From Sphaerosporella brunnea (lineage: Eukaryota; Ascomycota; Pezizomycetes; Pezizales; Pyronemataceae), in the NCBI GenBank assembly GCA_008704415.1, contig VXIS01000184.1:29534-93533 (forward strand): 64,000 nt of DNA, written 5' to 3'. This document shows positions 33,061 through 46,756 of this stretch, piece by piece. Within the stretch, counting starts at the first letter, position 1. Each line of letters begins with the position of its first letter. A model generated the notes under the pieces. It made no database searches and was not told the DNA's origin. It saw only the letters and a program-made list of their open reading frames with translations. The position numbers and the translations under genes are program-made.

Positions 33061-36000
33061 CCGGATGACGACAAACGCCGCTCTCCCAGAACGAACCATC
33101 GTCACCACCATCAGCGGAGCGGTGCTGTGGTCGCGAAGAACCCGATTTCACACCACGTCGCCCCGCCGCTGGCACTGCCACACTGCGTTGGGGCTGGATT
33201 TCTCTTCCTCCCGCGCCCGCACCGCCGTTACATCTTCAAGACCCGACCGGAACATCGGCTCTCTTGCACAGCTGCAACCGTTGCTCCCGTCGATGGTACG
33301 TTCGCTTTCGGATAGATCGCGTTGCGGGAGAGTGCAGGATTTTGCTGAAGGGCAGCACACACTTTGAACCAACATTAGACCAGGCCCGAGATGCAACCAC
33401 TGCACGCCATATCCCGGCTGAGCAACCCGCACTCCTCCGTCACCACCGCAGCTTAACCAACTGCGACAGGCTTCGTTGCACGACCGTCACCGCACGCCCG
33501 GAATACTCTGGTTCTGGCCGGCGTAGCCACGGCGAGGACGCGAGTATGCCAGTGCTGAGCGCGTGTTCAGTCCTCCCGGAGTTCACCGAGCGCGATGATG
33601 ACCGGCCTGCCACGCCCACGCCTTCACCGTGTTTGAAACGAGCCAGCCGTTTTTGGCGAGAATGAAACCGGTGCGACCATTGCATCGCAGAACCGGAGTG
33701 ACGGTTTTGCCCGAGGTTGGAGGTTGGAGCGTTGCATGCAGACCCTGGTGGTGGGTTTCTGCGAGCATCCGGCTTGGAGGAGCGCGCTCGTACGGGCGCC
33801 TACTATCCCCCGAAACCCAGAAGCGGATGGGTCGATGCGGGGACGACGGTGTATCGATTGATGGTCGCGGGTTGCACGCAAAGGCGGTCGGCGGACAACG
33901 TGCAGGCGTAAGTGTGCACACTTCAAGCGCCCCCGGCGCAGTGCGTCTCTCCGCCGCTGCGGCAAAGCGTGAGTGCTGCTATCCGTGGTTGGGGTTGGGA
34001 TGGGTGGGGGGTGTGCGATTTCTCTTGCAGTTCGAAACGGTTTATGTACTTCCGCAGCGTTGCGCTTTTAGCATCTACCAAACCCCGCGCCCGCGCGGCC
34101 TGCATGAGCGTGCGACAGGTGGATGCTTGTCGCTGCGGGAATACAGGCTTCTCTTCGCAGGGCCGTTCTCGTGGTCGACTATGAGGGTTGAGATTATATG
34201 GCAAGCGTTTCTCCCGCCGCGCCATGCATGCTTGGATTGAACGTTGTACCCGGGAGGCAATGGTGTGCCGCTCAGGGTTGGCTGGTAGATATTCTACGGT
34301 ATTACTGGAAGCTGGGATTGCTGCTGGCGAAGAGTTGTACCTGAAAATATGAAGTGCGGATACACGTATTCGAGAGATGTTCTCACTTCCTCAATGTGTG
34401 TGTGGACCGCGGGACATAAATGACACGCTTCGATAGCGGAATCAAGATTTCCACAAAACTCCCTGGAGTTCGGTGAACAACACGGTAGAATAGTGAGAAT
34501 ACATGTAAGTATTTATCAATGTTTTTTTTTGGCCGTCCGCAGCGTGGGAGCCCTTCACTGGGATTGATCTTTTTATTTTTCCGTGTCAGGCACGCCGTTG
34601 ATCTCCCCGCAAACCACGCGTTTCGGCCCGATGAGTGGATGGAAACGAAGGAGGCCGCACAAGAAATGTAACGGTGCGTCACGCTCTCAAATAAAGTCTT
34701 GCTGGGCAATGGGCTGCGACTGACGAGTCCTGGGAAGAGGATGTGGTGCGGACGCAATTCAGCGAAGGCGAGTTTCGGAAATTCTTCCGGCACTGTTTTT
34801 TGTCTTTTGTACAGATGAAGCCGACAAGAAGGACAGCGCAGGATCACCGCCATAATCTCGCTCGAACTGGATTATCAACCTCGCTGTATACGGCCAACAA
34901 CCATTTCCAGTCTCGAGTGCGTAGTGCCAAATGCTTCCACGAACAGCCGAGTACAGCACGCTCAATCCCACGCACCCGGCTCCATGAAAATGCATCCGAT
35001 CGTATCTATCGTCAGGCTCGATGGCTCAAACCAGATTGACGACACGGCGGCCAGCCACCGGCGTTTCCCACGGCCAACAAACGTACATTCGTCTCACGCA
35101 CGCGATTGTTTGATTTAACAATCTGCTGGAAAGATGCGTCTGCACTTGAGCGCATCGCGTCCCTGGTCGCAGCGCGAGGGCGGGATGTGTGACATCCACA
35201 TCACGGGGCGCGTGTCCGGGGAGCCGATCAACACCAACGAGATAGCGCAACCCCATTCCCCCTCTTTTTCGCCTGTCCCGATTCCGGTATGCCCATTGAC
35301 TTGTTGCATATCTCGTGCAATCATCGGAAGTGTTGGCGGTGTATTTTGCATCACCGGCCGTTTTAGGCGCTCGCAGCCGGGGTCTGTTAGTGTCTCCCGC
35401 CGCTACCGCGTACGCCCTGCAAATATCCGGCGCCGGCATTGGACAGCACGCGTTGCCGTTCAGGCGGAACCGACGCTTTCGGGACAACAACAGAGGGTAG
35501 CCGGTATTGGCTGGACATTCGCGTTCGACGGGTGGCAGAGGCTTCGACTCTGGCCCGCTGGTGTATTGTTGCGGTTCACGAGCAAATTGGGCGGATCATA
35601 GTCTCCGGTCTTCGACCGCACCCGCCTCAGGTGCCACTTCCTGCGGCTAGATGGAGTTGTCGCTGCGGTTCGATGTCGTCGCGGGCTGCGCGGCGGCTCT
35701 GGCGCCGGGGGTCTTCGTATCCTGTGCTCCGGCGGCCCAGGCTCGGCATATGCTCAATGTTCGAGCCGAGTTGAATCTCCTGCCCGGCCTGGCGGCGGCG
35801 TTAGGTGGTCTGCGGCTTTGCAATCTGTCCACGTCGTTTGATACAGCCGAGGGCACCGGCAACACTCCCATGGTGCAGCGACTCAATCAGGAAGCAAGAA
35901 CTGGATGAGTCAGCACTCGACACGAAGTCGGTCGGGATGCTTACAGGGCTTTTGGCTGTCCCGAGATATTGCCCCGTGGACTCAAGGTCGCGACAGTTTT

Positions 36001-39000
36001 GTCCACGATATCTGCTGGTACGCTCTGTGCTCCGCAGATCGACGCCTCAATGCACGGCCACCTGCGTCCTGCTCAATGGACATGCCCTCACTTAAACGCC
36101 GCAGCCAAGCGCAAAGACAGCGCACGCGAGCCAAAAGACCGTGCCCATCTATGCCTCGAGGCCTCCTTCCTCCGGGCAATCAATAATCTCCAGGGCTCCT
36201 GCCAGTCATTGTTTGTCGTGTTGTTTGACGGTGCGCTTGTGGTGCCCGTGGGGTTGCCGCTGTTCTGTAATGCGGCACGTGACTGCGCGTGTCGCGCTGC
36301 AGATCGATGACATAATCAGCGACATAATCGATGACATAATCGAGATTTTGTTGCTGCATAGCAACGCCTCGCCGCGTTCCTGTCAACAAACACCAACAAC
36401 CGACAACACCGCGAACAACCCCCGTGCACGCGAACACGACAAGCCGGTCAAATCGAAACGCGTTTGGAAGGGTTCGTACGTCTGCGCCTGCACTCTGGTT
36501 TTGGGCTCAGTCAGCTGCGCTCGTCTCCCTGGTCGAATATCTCACCGCCGTGGCCGCTGCCGCGTATCTTGGTGGGCGTTGTTGGCTCCGACACGGCGAC
36601 AAGGTGATGGAAAAGCGTGGAACTGGGTGGTCACGGTGGGGGCGTTGGAGCAGGAGATGGTGTAGTGTCGTGCGGAGGTGCCCGGCAAGCCGGCGTATGG
36701 GAATTCTCCTTGCGCTGTCTTTTGCAAGCTGCACACATGAACTCAATAAAACTGGTTGCTCAGCAGTACACACCCGCGGCCGCCACATCCCCGCAGTCAC
36801 GACGTGGACGTCTACCGTGAGAAAGCCGATGTGCCGGACGGCTTACGCAACTCAGCCGTCCCTCCGGCCCTGCCCATCCCGGACGCCCCGTTCCGCACCC
36901 CGCCGATCGGTTCACCCTCGTACACCACGGATCCTACGTCGAAGGTACGGCGACGGCCTCAATGAGCGACGCCAGACTTCCACGCATCGTTTCCTGGTTG
37001 CCGCACGAGGACGAGATGTGTGTTCGATGGTGGTCGCGGATGCGAGCATGCATACAGCTGCGGCTGCGGATGCTGAAATAAGGCGAAGGCGGAAGGACCG
37101 AGGAACCTGCGCTGACTGTATATCACTCGAGTTTGGGACCGTCCGTACCGCACAGCTCAGGATCGGAACTTCGGAAACCAGAGAAAGAACCCCGCCCATC
37201 ATCGGGGGCAAGCAAAGGCTGAGCGGTGCATTCATGTTCAGATGCCTTTTTGCCGTCGCCGGGGCAGTGTCGCGGTGCGACCGGCGAGGTTTGCGCAAGG
37301 TTGTGGTTGTCCTCGACCAAACCGTCCGATGCCGGCTGCTCCGGACTGCTCCAGCAGCATGCCGGAGAGACCGACAACGCCGGATCGTCTACATGCGGAG
37401 GCATCATGTGGAGCGCCACGGTTCATTTTCATTTCTTTCCATCACACCGCCTTATGTAAACCGGGCATGCTTTTAAACCTTTGCAACTGGAAGTATAGGT
37501 GACGTATCCCCCCCGGGCCAGGGTCCACGATTGCCGATGCAAAGGCTTGAGCCTGCGAGCAAACCTTGACAAGCTCCTAGGTGCTACGGTTATCGGCGGG
37601 GGGAGGCGCGGCCACAGCTGCATTTCCTTCGGTGGGGTTTGTCCGACAGTGAAGGTCTGGACTTACTTTCGCCGTGGCCTGGTCTGGAACCCGTGGCGAG
37701 GGCTTTGGAATATCCGGCGCGGGCCGCAGAGACCGAGAAGCGCCGTGATTGGCGAAGCTCAACATATTTATATACTGGCCACGGCACGGCGCGAGCAGAG
37801 AACCGGAGCCGGAACCAGGTACTGAGTCTGGACGCGCTGCCACCAGGGATAACGATTTGGGGCCCCTGGGTTTGGAGCGATAAGGGTTTGGCGTTGTTGG
37901 GTTCGTTCTACCTAACCACGTAATAGGCACACGTTTGGCTTTCGAGGAGATAGGTCGTCCGAAGGTTTTCGCCGGATCTGGAACACACCTACTTATCGTG
38001 AGGAAAAAATAGCCAGACTTTGGAGTCTGAGGTTGTTGACTTTAGGGTTGCGCTTGCAGCTACTGCTGAGCGTAAAGGCACCTTATCGACGGTCTGAAAA
38101 AACTGTAATGCGCTCTGGACCTCGGAATCCCCGTGTGTTTATCAGTCCGTTTTTCCACGGTCGAGGTGTGGCTACCAGGTACTTATATGAGAGACCCGCC
38201 ACCACGTACATCCCATGGCCGGCGAACCACCAACCAGCGGCCGCCCGGCACTCGACGGGTCACGGCGAACAATGGTATATACCTATGTGATGAAATCGAA
38301 GTCCCTCACAGCAGGTTGTGCTGATTCTGATTGTGATGCGCTAGGTCGTGGAGATCGCGACCCCGGGGGTATTCAGCTTTCCTCAGGCAATCGGGCCGTC
38401 TCTGCTATGGTATGTACAGAGGGAACACTGCACGATGGGAGGGAGCGTGGAATCGATGGCAGTGCTGTCTTTTGCCGCTGGTGATGTGGGCCGGTGCGGT
38501 TCCAAGACAGGTTGAGGCGTACGGCCGTCGATCCGGATCTTTCACCACCGCAAGGCAGCAAGATCGCTTCTTTCCGTCAACTATCTGCCACTAGCAGCTG
38601 CTCCACATCTCCTACGGCCTCTGGCTCGAATCGAAGTGAATCGAAAGGCCTGGGAGGACGGACAGTGTTAATCACGCGCTCAGATCCAGTGCCGCCATTT
38701 GCACGGGTTTCCATCACATTGCATGCTCGGCGGCCATGGCGTATATCCAAAATCCGCCTCCCCGCTTCCCGGTATGAATGGACCCGCTGATGAGGCTTGC
38801 CGGATACCCGACGCCCACTCCGATCCACACCTCGTCTCGCGACTCTGTTCGTCGCACCTTACACCCCGCGTCGTCGCCGCCTGCACGCCCTTCTCCATCT
38901 GCGGCCCCTGCACTGCAACCCACCCAGGAATGTGTGCACATTTACAAGACGACACATAGGCAAGTGAGTTTGCTGTCCCAAACGCGTGGGTAGAGACTGC

Positions 39001-39930
39001 AGAGCTGTTGCCTTTTTCGTTCACCGCTTCACTCATACGTCAGCATATCAGGCGGCAAGCGGAACCCGCTTCCTCCGGAATTCATGTGAGGCAATCAGTA
39101 GGTGGGAACGAAACCTCTTCCGTCTCGGAAATCGGGCTCGGCTCAGTGCTGATCAACGAAAGCAGACGTCGGGCGCGGGGAGCCATTCTAAGCCGAGTAT
39201 GTGGGACACCGACTATGCATGTATTGCTGCTGGTACGCATCGCAACCGCACCGGCGGTACGTCAGCCATTCTTACCAAGGGAGCGGGGCGATTGCGTTTG
39301 CTGATTTTCTTCTCCAACAGAGATATCGCTTGTCTTCGTCCGCAACCCTTCACTGCACCGCTTCCTCCCCGAGGTCGCTTTGTTCCCCAGTACAGTCTCA
39401 CGGCCTGTTTACGAAACACCGTGTCCGGTCGACGTCACGCGCGCTGCACCTGCGTTTCCCCATGGCAAGCCGCTTGCGCAACATTCCCGCCGCCGTGCTG
39501 GCAACGAGGCCGATGGCGCGAGCGGGGGTGCCGATCCCGCAGCTCCTAGAGCAACTACAAACCCGCAGCTGCTACGGTTGAACTGAATACTCTACCAGTC
39601 ATCCGCAACCGAGCAGCTAAGGTCACCGGATACAGAGGGACGCGGCAAGCCGAGACGGCCAAGCACCGCCTGTTTGCTCCTCTCCCCGACCCGAGGCGAA
39701 GCCGCATTTTCTCGCTCATTGCGGCGTTGCTGTGCAGGATAGGTTGTCGGCCGCGTCTGCTCTGCTGACAGTCCTATCGCTACCGGCTAGGTCTCTTTCG
39801 ACCCGTTCCCTCGATATATCGCATCGAACAAACATCAACGATACTGACTGAGATTCTTTCCAGTTATAAGCCAGGGGCCGATTATGACGGAGCAGAGTTG
39901 AGCAGGGTGGGTACCGGTTGACAGACGTGT
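33061..39930. other. No supported gene
   Basis: Several long frames exist, the longest being plus 36424-37476. Their composition is Arg/Ser/Thr/Cys-rich as in random GC-rich DNA, and none shows a domain or splice pattern. Small repeats: GACATAATCGAT units at 36308-36342 and the inverted repeat GTTGCTGCATAGCAAC at 36350-36365. Confidence 0.4.
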
Positions 39931-39933
39931 AAA

Positions 39934-40737
39934 TGCCTTGACTGATTTATTTCCAGCAGTGCTTCCGACGCGACCGATCTTCGTCGGGCCCTGCCACAGT
40001 CTGTTGAAGCCCCATCCGCTTCCCGCTTCTTATCCATCAGTGGTAGTTCCGGATCAAGCTCGAGCTCATAATGCCCCGCCACCTCCTCGATAAAGTCGGA
40101 ATTGATGGATTCAAAGTGAGCATGTTGCTCTGTTTTCGCGGGAACGCAGGTGTTTGCAAATTGAGGAGTGGTTCCCGGTTGGAATCATTGCCTGCTCCGT
40201 TCTCAACGGTGACTAACTATTCACGGCCTATCATTCGCCACCCTCCAAAATTGCATTCAGATGCATCACCCTGCTCGGGACCAATTGAGTACGCCACAGC
40301 TCGTTTGGCATCAGGTGGAACTCTGTGCGGAGCCATTTCCGGCGGCTGCAGCCACGGAATCACCACTTGAGGCAACCGATTTTCCTAACAGCAAAACTTC
40401 TGGAAGGCTTTGAGCACGAAGTTATAAAATCTACCTCTGGCAATAAGGTTGCCGTGCCAACAGGCAACTACACTGGATGCCACAAACCCCGTCCAACCAC
40501 CGGGAATTGTTCAAACGCGTGAATGCGGGCGCCGGGTAGCTGCCACGATGGCATCGACTCAACAAGGTCCTCGTCTGATCGATATACCGTCGTAACACGG
40601 GGAACGATTCCAGTTAGTCGATACGGGTGAATTTTTGGCCATGACGAGAGCGAAGTCGCGCAGAGTGAGCACGAGGGTGCAAACGCCTTGGCTGAAGTAC
40701 TTACAGCAGTGCTTCCGCCGCGACCGGTCTTCGTCGG
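39934..40737. repeat. Diverged duplicated segment
   Basis: 39934-39987 and 40684-40737 share GCCTTGxCTGA, then CAGCAGTGCTTCCGxCGCGA and CCGxTCTTCGTCGG. Related words (GCAGAGTGAGCAC, GGCTTTGAGCACGAAG) recur at 40398, 40660, 42207 and 42860, suggesting an old, partly tandem duplication over about 39.9-43 kb. Confidence 0.5.
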
Positions 40738-41010
40738 TCTTGGTCAGTACGCACGCCTGTTCCTCCGGCAGCTTCTACAATCTGGTCAGGACTTCGCGCT
40801 TCTCCTTGCCAATGGTGGTTGCACGCCGGCAACAGTATTCGCTGGGCTCAGGAAACGTCGACCCTCGCAAACAATTCGGCGTGAGTACTTTTATCTGTTG
40901 TTCCCAAAACGGGCGCACGCATGCGGAGTAGTTGTTGCTTGGGATGAGCTCTGCGACAGAAACTATTGGCGCACAGAAGTACCCGCGAAAAAGAGTACGA
41001 CCTGAATACG

Positions 41011-41415
41011 ATGGGTGACGATAACACTGAACGAAAGAAGCGAAAGTCGAAGTGGACAACTTCGTATTCCAACATGACCATGGCAGATTCAGAGAAGAGA
41101 CTAGGCATCAGGATTAAAAACATCCGAGGGATTCCGATTGAGAATATGTTAGCAGAAGCCAACTACACGATGAAAGAAGTGGACTGGGCCTTGAATACCA
41201 GGGACAAGGTGTATAACCAGATCGTGGAATACCTCGTTGTCGAAGGATATCCTACAGAGGCGAATCCGGATATCAAAGAAGCCAACGTCAGCGACTTGGT
41301 TCTCCACATCCTCAGTCCGATAATCTTCGATTTCATGCGCAAAGCGGGACGGCATGGGGTACAGCTATCGAGAGAGAGAGAGATTATTGCCGACGCTATC
41401 CACCCCGCGCGATGA
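41011..41415 (+). CDS. Short fungal protein, probable N-terminal fragment of a larger family
   Basis: 134 residues from ATG 41011. A basic start (ERKKRKSKW, a possible nuclear signal) is followed by a regular, alternating helical body: NYTMKEVDWALNTRDKVYNQ, EGYPTEANPDIKEANVSDLV and LSREREIIADAIH. Codon use is less GC-biased than its surroundings. From memory the EANVSDLVL...REREI layout resembles the N-terminal half of a widespread fungal family of uncharacterised proteins whose C-terminal half carries a nuclease-like core; that half is absent here. After the stop the other frames continue only briefly, so the gene is probably truncated. The family assignment is tentative. Confidence 0.45.
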   Translation: MGDDNTERKKRKSKWTTSYSNMTMADSEKRLGIRIKNIRGIPIENMLAEANYTMKEVDWALNTRDKVYNQIVEYLVVEGYPTEANPDIKEANVSDLVLHILSPIIFDFMRKAGRHGVQLSREREIIADAIHPAR

Positions 41416-44400
41416 CTACAACGAGAAGGTGCACCGAATATCGCGACAAGAACAGCATCGACGTCGCAACGGGCCGCGTGATTTGCCACGCCTGGGAGAG
41501 CCGCGCTTCGACACGCTGCAGGCGGAACCGGGGCACGCGATGAGGTGCATCCCCGCCTCCATGCACAACGGCAAACTCATGGCCCACCCCACTCTGTGCT
41601 GATTCTGCTAGGGCCATGTAGGGCGGACCTTCTAATGCATGCATCCACGCTCCGCACGGCAACTGTATACTCAGGGCCGGATATCAAAGTGCAGCCAAAT
41701 AGGTCCGCGCGCGCCTGGCAGTTGCATAATCTATCGAGGATTGACTTCCGCAAGACCGGTTGAGCTCGGATTCGACGGCAAGCAAGCGAACGGCTCGCAA
41801 AGTGGGCAGATCAAACTACACGGATCGTTCCACGTCTGCCGTTTTCCGATCTGCTTTGCCGGGCTGAGTTGGCATGGGTTGGATATTTGCAGTTTGAAGA
41901 TCATCTTCCGGCGGCGGCCGCAGCCGCGGAATGGACACGTGGGGTAGCTAGTTTTTCTACATCCGGAACCTCTCGTAGGCTTGAAACTCAGGAAGGTCTG
42001 GAGTATCCTTATGCTAACGATCAAATATATTGGACGTCGGAAGAACCGGGAATCTTGCCCGCGCATGCACAAGGTCGCCGGTGGGGTGAGGGTCGCTCAT
42101 TAATATATCCAACCGTACATCGACGATAGCGACTCGATTTGAGATGCCGGCTCGCCGGTTAAGGCGCGTGGGTTTCCGGTGGTTGATTATCGCAGAGTGA
42201 AGTTAAGCAGAGTGAGCATGAGTTCAGGTAGATGGTGTAAGCGCCTCTTTGCTGACGTCTTTCGAGGAATGATATGTCGGTGTTCCAACGTCTTACCTTA
42301 TCCACCGCCCCGGTCCTCCGCGCGGGGCCGCGCTTCATGCACCGGAATCACGCGTGTCGACTTCTCGCTACCTCGTGGCTCCTTTTCAAAAGCAACAAAA
42401 CGCAGTTCCTGAATACACTACAAGTCATCCCGAGCAACACTGCGGCGTTTTCCCCCGACCGAGGTGTCATACACGGTTCAAGCTCATTGAGCAGTGTTGT
42501 CTGCCGGGAATGATAACGCACGCTCCCTTCTCATTCATTCAACATGGTTACCGGTATGTACGGCCCAGCATTAAACGGTACCTAACCGAGCGTGGGCCTA
42601 GCAGTTGCTTTATCTCCGCCCTCGATGACTGAATCCAGATACATCATAGGACCGAACGAGCTCATGCTGTCCGGCGACGCGCGAAAGCCCAAATGGTCGG
42701 CATGACAAAGCACGCGCTGCCATTATCTGATCTGTATTCTCCTAGACTCCGCAGCTAAGTTGACATTGGTTGGACATATGCAGGTGACGTTGTAGCTGCT
42801 GAAGGCAAGGAATCACCACATGGAGCAGCCGCTTTTGCGAAAACTGAAACTGGTCTGAGGCTTTCCAGCACGAGAAGGTACGGAGTCTCTTTATTTCAGG
42901 CCATGCTAACAATCACCCAGCCAGACAAGATGCCAGGCATGCGTTCCCAAGAAACGCAGATTTTTCAAGCGCATGAAGAAGAACACCGCGTGGGAAGGTG
43001 GGTCTCTGGAAATCACTCGACAATGGTTATCTTCTCAGCGGTGTTTTTACAGGTGGTTCCGGCGAGCACTGGTTACAACAGAGAGTATCCGTTGAGGCAA
43101 CAGATATAGGAGGCTTTGCTGAGTTATTTCGAGCATAGACATACTCCAGATCCTTCTTCGTCCGTATGTTGGTGCAACACACCCATCTTTCTCTGATCAT
43201 TGAGTACCCCCCAGCCTCAAAGGCTTTTACAAGTGGTAGTTCCGATTCACGCTGCGCTTTTCCAAAGAGGGCATCAAATACCGGCGAGTACCCCGAATTG
43301 CAACCATCCCGGGGTAACGAAGTGCCTGGATGCAAGACCTGGCCGGTGCTTCATCGTCGCTTTGGCCCTCGAAGATTGATGTGCAGTCCTCGGCCAGTTC
43401 GCCCGCTCATCGGTATATCCTGTTTTTGCAGGTGGAATTCCGGCTGCCGCTGGTTACAGCACGGTAAACCGTCGCGGCAGAAACGGGATCCGGTTCTGAT
43501 GACCCAGACGTACTGCGAGCCGGGCGAATCGGGCGAGGGAAACAAATGTTGCACACTGCCAAGTTGTATACATGTTCAGCCCTGTACCACAGCTTTCCAC
43601 CGACCTATACCAGTGTTTGAACTTGCCACGCTTCCTCCTCCCGCGGCATGATGGCTCTTTCAACGGCACCATTTCCCGTATGCCGGGCCTTCCTACGATC
43701 GCGGTGTCGATACTGTTACAGCGACCAAATGGAGTGGAGCGGCCCGGCCCCCCATAAGGTCACCAGGACCTGGATTGCGTCATTCGAAGATGATGTGCTT
43801 GCGGCGGGAGGAGCATCTTCGACGCACGAAGATATCCGCATGCGCTTGGTCATAATCAGTCACTCGCATTGGATCCGGGAGGAAGGCGTGTACAGACCAC
43901 CGTGGCTGAGTCACATACAGCTCAACTGCCCGCCTTGCATCGCGCAGTTCCTGTTCACGCTCACGCACACGATTCTCAACTCTAGCCGGGATTGCAGCGG
44001 CGGAACATCCCAGTGAACGATGTCAGTTTGGCAGTAATGATGAATTGGCCCGGGAGTGGATGCGGGGCAGGCAGGAAGCGGGATCAGTCAGCATACGAGC
44101 CCCGCTGCCTCAACGTTGGGCGAACCAGCGCAACGCACGCCAGCGAACAGGACCCAAATCCTTGCTTTGCTGTGGACATAAAACTGACGAAAACAGCTGC
44201 TCAGAACTTCACGACCTCTCAAACACATCTTCAGTCTAGTCCCGCCTTCCGTGCCAAGTACCGCTCGAGAAGGAGGACCTCAGTTGGCCTTGATCCACGA
44301 CTCCCAGAACCGAACGTTGGTATTCCTGGGATTTCACTACCTCTGAGCTATCGGCACACGCCGAGACTTCTACATATTCACCGTCTCGTGATGGACGATA

Positions 44401-46156
44401 AAGTAATCTGCCCACAGCTCTAGTCTCATTCCCCGCGGCTGGGTTCACAATTCCGATCCATCGCACTTCCAATTCCCACCGTGAGTGCCAGGATTCTCCA
44501 AGTGGAGGGATCCTCCCGCCCGACGCAATTTTCACGCCCGCGTTGAGATGGCTCGCACAGCAAAAGGTGCGAGCGCGGGGCTGGAGGTCGGCGCGACACG
44601 GTGGCGGCTGTGCGACGAGCTCCGGTTAGGACGCTGTTCGTCGCGGATAGACATAGTCGGAGGCGACGATTTAGATGTCTGCGCACCATCTTCGGCTACC
44701 TATCACCGGCGCGGGGCTGGGGCGAGATGCCCGGGAGGCTCGTGGCAACTGGTTACCGATACACCGGGTGGCGGCCGCATACCCCGCGCAGAACCGATGC
44801 AGCCGCTGCCACAGGCATACTCGGGTTTTGGTCGGAGGCGAGGATACGAGTATGCCGATGCTGGTGGCGATAACCCGCCCGAGCCGCGTCTGGATCTGTG
44901 CGGTTGACGGTGGGAGGAGATGCGGGATGGCATTGACTGGGGGACCCGGAAAACTCGAGGATCCGAGGGAAGCAGAGGGATCACGAGGTGACCATTGGGG
45001 ATGGTGAGGCTCTGTAGCAGGCAGATTGCATCTACGGCTTCCGCGGGAGCGGGAGCGAGCTTATTGAGTCCATGCGGACTTGATCCCCGCCTTTGGAAAC
45101 AGCCCGGCGATGCCGAATCTCGGTCTCGCTCGAAGCTGATCCGCAAACGAAACAGATAACCACTTGCAGCGTTGTTGATTGAGCGGCACGGTATTCCAAT
45201 TTTCAGGTGAGCAAGGCAATGGGTAAGACCAGGCAGACTCCGAAGTGGAAGAAGACGCACATCCCCGAGAATACACACTGTTCGCGACCTCAGGTTAGAG
45301 ATACTGTTTTCCGTCGAACCACACCCAACCCCTCACGAGCCGATTCTGATGTTGTCGATCTGCACCCGCACGGCGGAGAGCGCTCGAAATTCAACCGGTC
45401 AGCCGCCTCCTTGAGGTTATCTACACGGAAGCCAATCCACGCCGGTATGCACGGGCTTACATGAACAGTGAAACGCAGGCCGGCTGTCCGGTATGTCCAG
45501 GGTGCGCGAGCTGATGGGTTGAGAAGTGACATTTTGATTGCCAAACCACCGCATATCGATGTTGCCTTTTTTCCCGCAGTATCCCAGCTGTCGGCGTTCG
45601 TTTGAGACTATCCAACTTCATGAGTTGATTGGGCTTTCATTGACCGGAAGACTATCCTTCTCCGCGTAGGGCTTCGACGCTTTCAATCCGGCGTCACGAA
45701 AGCCCCTTGGCGGGTGCTTACAGGTGTGCTCTCAGTCCAATCTCTGTGCATGGCGACCAAGCCATGGGATATAGTGATTTACGAACATTTAAGCGTCGAC
45801 CTGCCCATCAATATAGCCTTCCTCCTTTGCCATGATGCCAGCGTTCGAAACTCTTGAAGTCCGTGTGTCGCCGCGCCCACCGCACCGGCCCCGTCCTCCG
45901 TCCTCCGCCAACGCGCCGGCCAAAAGGAAAGCGTTCAAGCCACCCAGCGCCGCTCAACAACGTGGCCAAAAGATGCCGGATGCCTCTCCACGGTGCGCTC
46001 ATTAGCATCAATCAAAGGCCGCGCAGAATTCAAGTGGGGCCGTGAGAAGGGTGTGTTATGATTGCTTCTAGTTGTATATAGACCATGAACGTGATTACAA
46101 ACCAAAAAAAACAAGCTTCTATGGCTTATACTAGTCAATAAATCATGCCAGTATTA
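41416..46156. other. No supported gene
   Basis: Only diverged repeat words (see 39934-40737) and short chance frames. gtattaa at 46151-46157 contains the left TTA target of the next element. Confidence 0.45.
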
Positions 46157-46590
46157 AGGCCTGTCTGCATTCGCTGTATTTGGGAGATAATGTTCATTTG
46201 GCCAAAATATCATTTGGAATGAAATGAGGGTGTGTGGCGAAATGAGCCCCCGTCAGTATCGCTGATATCACCGTCAGCGCTCACGCAACCACCGCTCCCG
46301 CACCCACCGCTCCTGCACCCACCGCTCCTGCACCCACCACTTGCGCAACCAGCAAACACTTCTACTTCAGATGCCATAGGGGTGTTGCTGCCGGGCGGTG
46401 TTGCTGTCGGGTGGTCATTGCGGACGGTCACTGGCACTTCGTGTCACACCATTGCTTTGTATCCGCCGCCCCGCTGCCGCCCCGTCACTGTGATCTTGTG
46501 CGGCCGAATCCAAACAACCCCCGCTTTAGCGAAAATATATTTTTGCCAAATGACCATTATCTCCTAAATACAGCGAATCCAGACAGGCAC
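46157..46590. mobile_element. PIF/Harbinger-like miniature element, complete
   Basis: Ends AGGCCTGTCTGCATTCGCTG and (inward from the right) GTGCCTGTCTGGATTCGCTG, continuing TATTTRGGAGATAATG and matching for about 50 bp. TTA flanks both sides (46154-46156, 46591-46593), the 3-bp duplication typical of PIF/Harbinger. It is 434 bp with no transposase. It includes a 15-bp tandem ACCGCTCCTGCACCC (about 46291-46350). Same family as 25837-26035 in reverse. Confidence 0.75.
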
Positions 46591-46756
46591 TTAATCATTT
46601 GTGAGGCCATGAATTCTCACAAAGAGAGAGGATATGGCACTACCGACCCATTGCATGTCCCTTAGATTATGCGATCATGAATCCGGTTTAAGATAAGCCA
46701 GCACGTATCAATCCTCCATGGTTGCCTTCAGCAAGCTTGGGTCGTAGAGCTCAGGC

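Noticed and set aside
18419..36365. Window-wide RFX regulon from scattered X-box-like sites
   Set aside because: About two full matches are expected by chance on both strands; only the tandem pair at 60851-60881 stands out.
36424..37476. 350-codon plus frame as a gene
   Set aside because: Composition is Arg/Ser/Cys-rich as in random GC-rich DNA; no domain, splice pattern or in-frame ATG support.
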